28,981 bases of DNA from Russula earlei (lineage: Eukaryota; Basidiomycota; Agaricomycetes; Russulales; Russulaceae): assembly GCA_025769875.1 (NCBI GenBank), contig JAGFNK010000629.1:1-28981 (forward strand), written 5' to 3'. A program made the translations under genes and the position numbers. The notes beneath the pieces were generated by a model. It was given only the letters and a program-made list of their open reading frames with translations. It did not search any database and had not been told where the DNA came from. Below are positions 28,208 to 28,981 of this stretch, in pieces (positions within the stretch are counted from its first letter, which is position 1; the number at the start of each line of letters is the position of its first letter).

Positions 28208-28981
28208 TGTTACGAACCAAGGCCAGGTCCTGACCGTAGATGGTCCTATTTCACTCAAGAGAGACCTCTCTCATTTTGCATTACCAACTCCCTTCCGTTT
28301 TCTGGGCTATTCCCCCTGCAGTGCAAGATATCGCTATTGCAAAGGCACTATAACATCGACCAGACACCCGTTTCCTAATCGGGTAATCATCGCGTGGCAG
28401 CCACATGGCCACCCAGCCACCAAGGACCCGAAACAGCGGCACAAACTCTTAGAAACTGTTGCATAAATCATCTGACGTCATCCAGGCTCCAATGACATCA
28501 TAGCTGACTGAGCGACTCCACAGTGACCTCATAGGCTCACTAAGCGCTCCACAGTGACATCATAATGATGTCATCGCTCCACAATGATCAGTAATGCGCT
28601 CAGTAAGCCTGAAACTTGACACAAGCAAGTTTATGCCTCTGTAGTCCTATTGGATGGTATCAAAGAAGTCTAGAATAGTCCCAGGTCTTTGTAATCGACC
28701 CTGTACACTGTATATAAGCCCCAATGAAGCATGGCAGTCGTCAGACTGTCCATTTGTGATACTCTCCTCTTCCTGGGTACTCCCCTGCGACCGCTCAGTT
28801 TAAAGACTCCCCTCGCCTCCAAGGTACTCTTCAACGACCGCCTTGTTTAAAGCCCTCTCGCTGCACTGGCCTCTGCTCTTCGCCTCTGCCTCCTGCAACA
28901 CCTACCAGTCCCCATCTGGTACCTCCTCGTCGTTTGGCTCGTCCTCCTGTTCAACGCCGCCTTCGCCGCATACCATCTGTT
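28208..28981 (+). repeat. 3' LTR of element A (runs off the window)
   Basis: Matches the 5' LTR from TGTTACG on and, unlike it, has no LTR-B insert; gccgccttcgccg near 28957-28969 is the empty site. TATATAA near 28711, with the GGCAGTCGTCAGACTGTCC hairpin after it. By comparison about 57 bp are missing at the window end. Confidence 0.95.
28473..28573 (+). promoter_or_regulatory. Cluster of five CRE-like TGACNTCA sites in LTR-A U3
   Basis: TGACGTCA (28473-28480, a perfect CRE), TGACATCA (28493-28500), TGACCTCA (28524-28531), TGACATCA (28555-28562) and TGATGTCA (28566-28573). The last two form TGACATCAT-A-ATGATGTCA. The related 5' LTR and solo copies keep most of them. They lie about 140-240 bp upstream of TATA. 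CRE-type sites bind ATF/CREB bZIP factors; a stress-responsive enhancer is inferred. Confidence 0.65.

Larger units (their letters stand above)
18383..28981 (+). mobile_element. Ty3/gypsy chromovirus element A, nearly complete
   Basis: 5' LTR 18383-20178, PBS 20181-20190, extra ORF region 20210-22727, gag 22729-24244, pol to 27960, PPT 28194-28207, 3' LTR from 28208 past the window end (about 57 bp missing). It inserted in copia-2; the left 5-mer is ACAGG. The two LTRs differ at several dozen positions by eye, and gag and pol carry several frame changes, so it is not recent. Composition is richer in CpG than in element C. A Tf1-like self-priming PBS and an integrase chromodomain define the type. 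Confidence 0.93.

Overview
The window is a graveyard of nested transposable elements in a fungal genome, most likely an Agaricomycete basidiomycete. This is inferred from the style of the Ty3/gypsy integrases, the chromodomain integrase, the copia reverse transcriptase with an HVDD box, and the LTR sizes. I found no host gene, rRNA gene, intact tRNA gene or CRISPR array. Every long protein signal is retroelement gag or pol, nearly all of it broken by stops, frameshifts or later insertions.

Layout: (1) 1-931, copia reverse transcriptase/RNase H remnant (+), then an LTR-F fragment and about 690 bp with no recognised content. (2) 1823-2995, half of an AT-rich foldback element split by a solo LTR (family D). 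(3) 2996-11260, a decayed gypsy element 'C' on the minus strand (5' LTR, PBS, gag, PR, RT, RNase H, part of IN). It is interrupted by solo LTRs H and B, and its own LTR holds a complete 927-bp foldback element and a solo LTR-A. (4) 11261-15108, a pile of LTRs (A, B-like, G, F, E, B). (5) 15117-16005, a second solo LTR-D. (6) 16006-18382, copia protease-integrase (+). (7) 18383 to the window end, an almost complete chromodomain gypsy element 'A' (+) with both LTRs, PBS, two extra open regions before gag, gag, PR-RT-RNase H-IN-chromodomain and PPT. A solo LTR-B sits inside its 5' LTR.

Target-site duplications could be read for most insertions (TGTGT, CTATG, GTATT, CTCAG, GCCTT, AGAGT, CTTAC, TTG, ACGC/ATGC, ATAGA/ATGGA), so much of the nesting order can be read directly.

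The most interesting points are these. Element A has a primer-binding site complementary to the predicted start of its own transcript (Tf1-like self-priming), and C shows the same logic. Five LTR families share a TATA box followed 21-25 nt later by a short hairpin; three of these have a C(C/T)TAA loop. Element A carries about 2.5 kb of coding-like sequence of unknown function between PBS and gag. A cluster of CRE-like TGACNTCA sites lies upstream of its TATA box. CpG decay orders the LTR-B copies and probably explains the loss of two catalytic residues in the C integrase.
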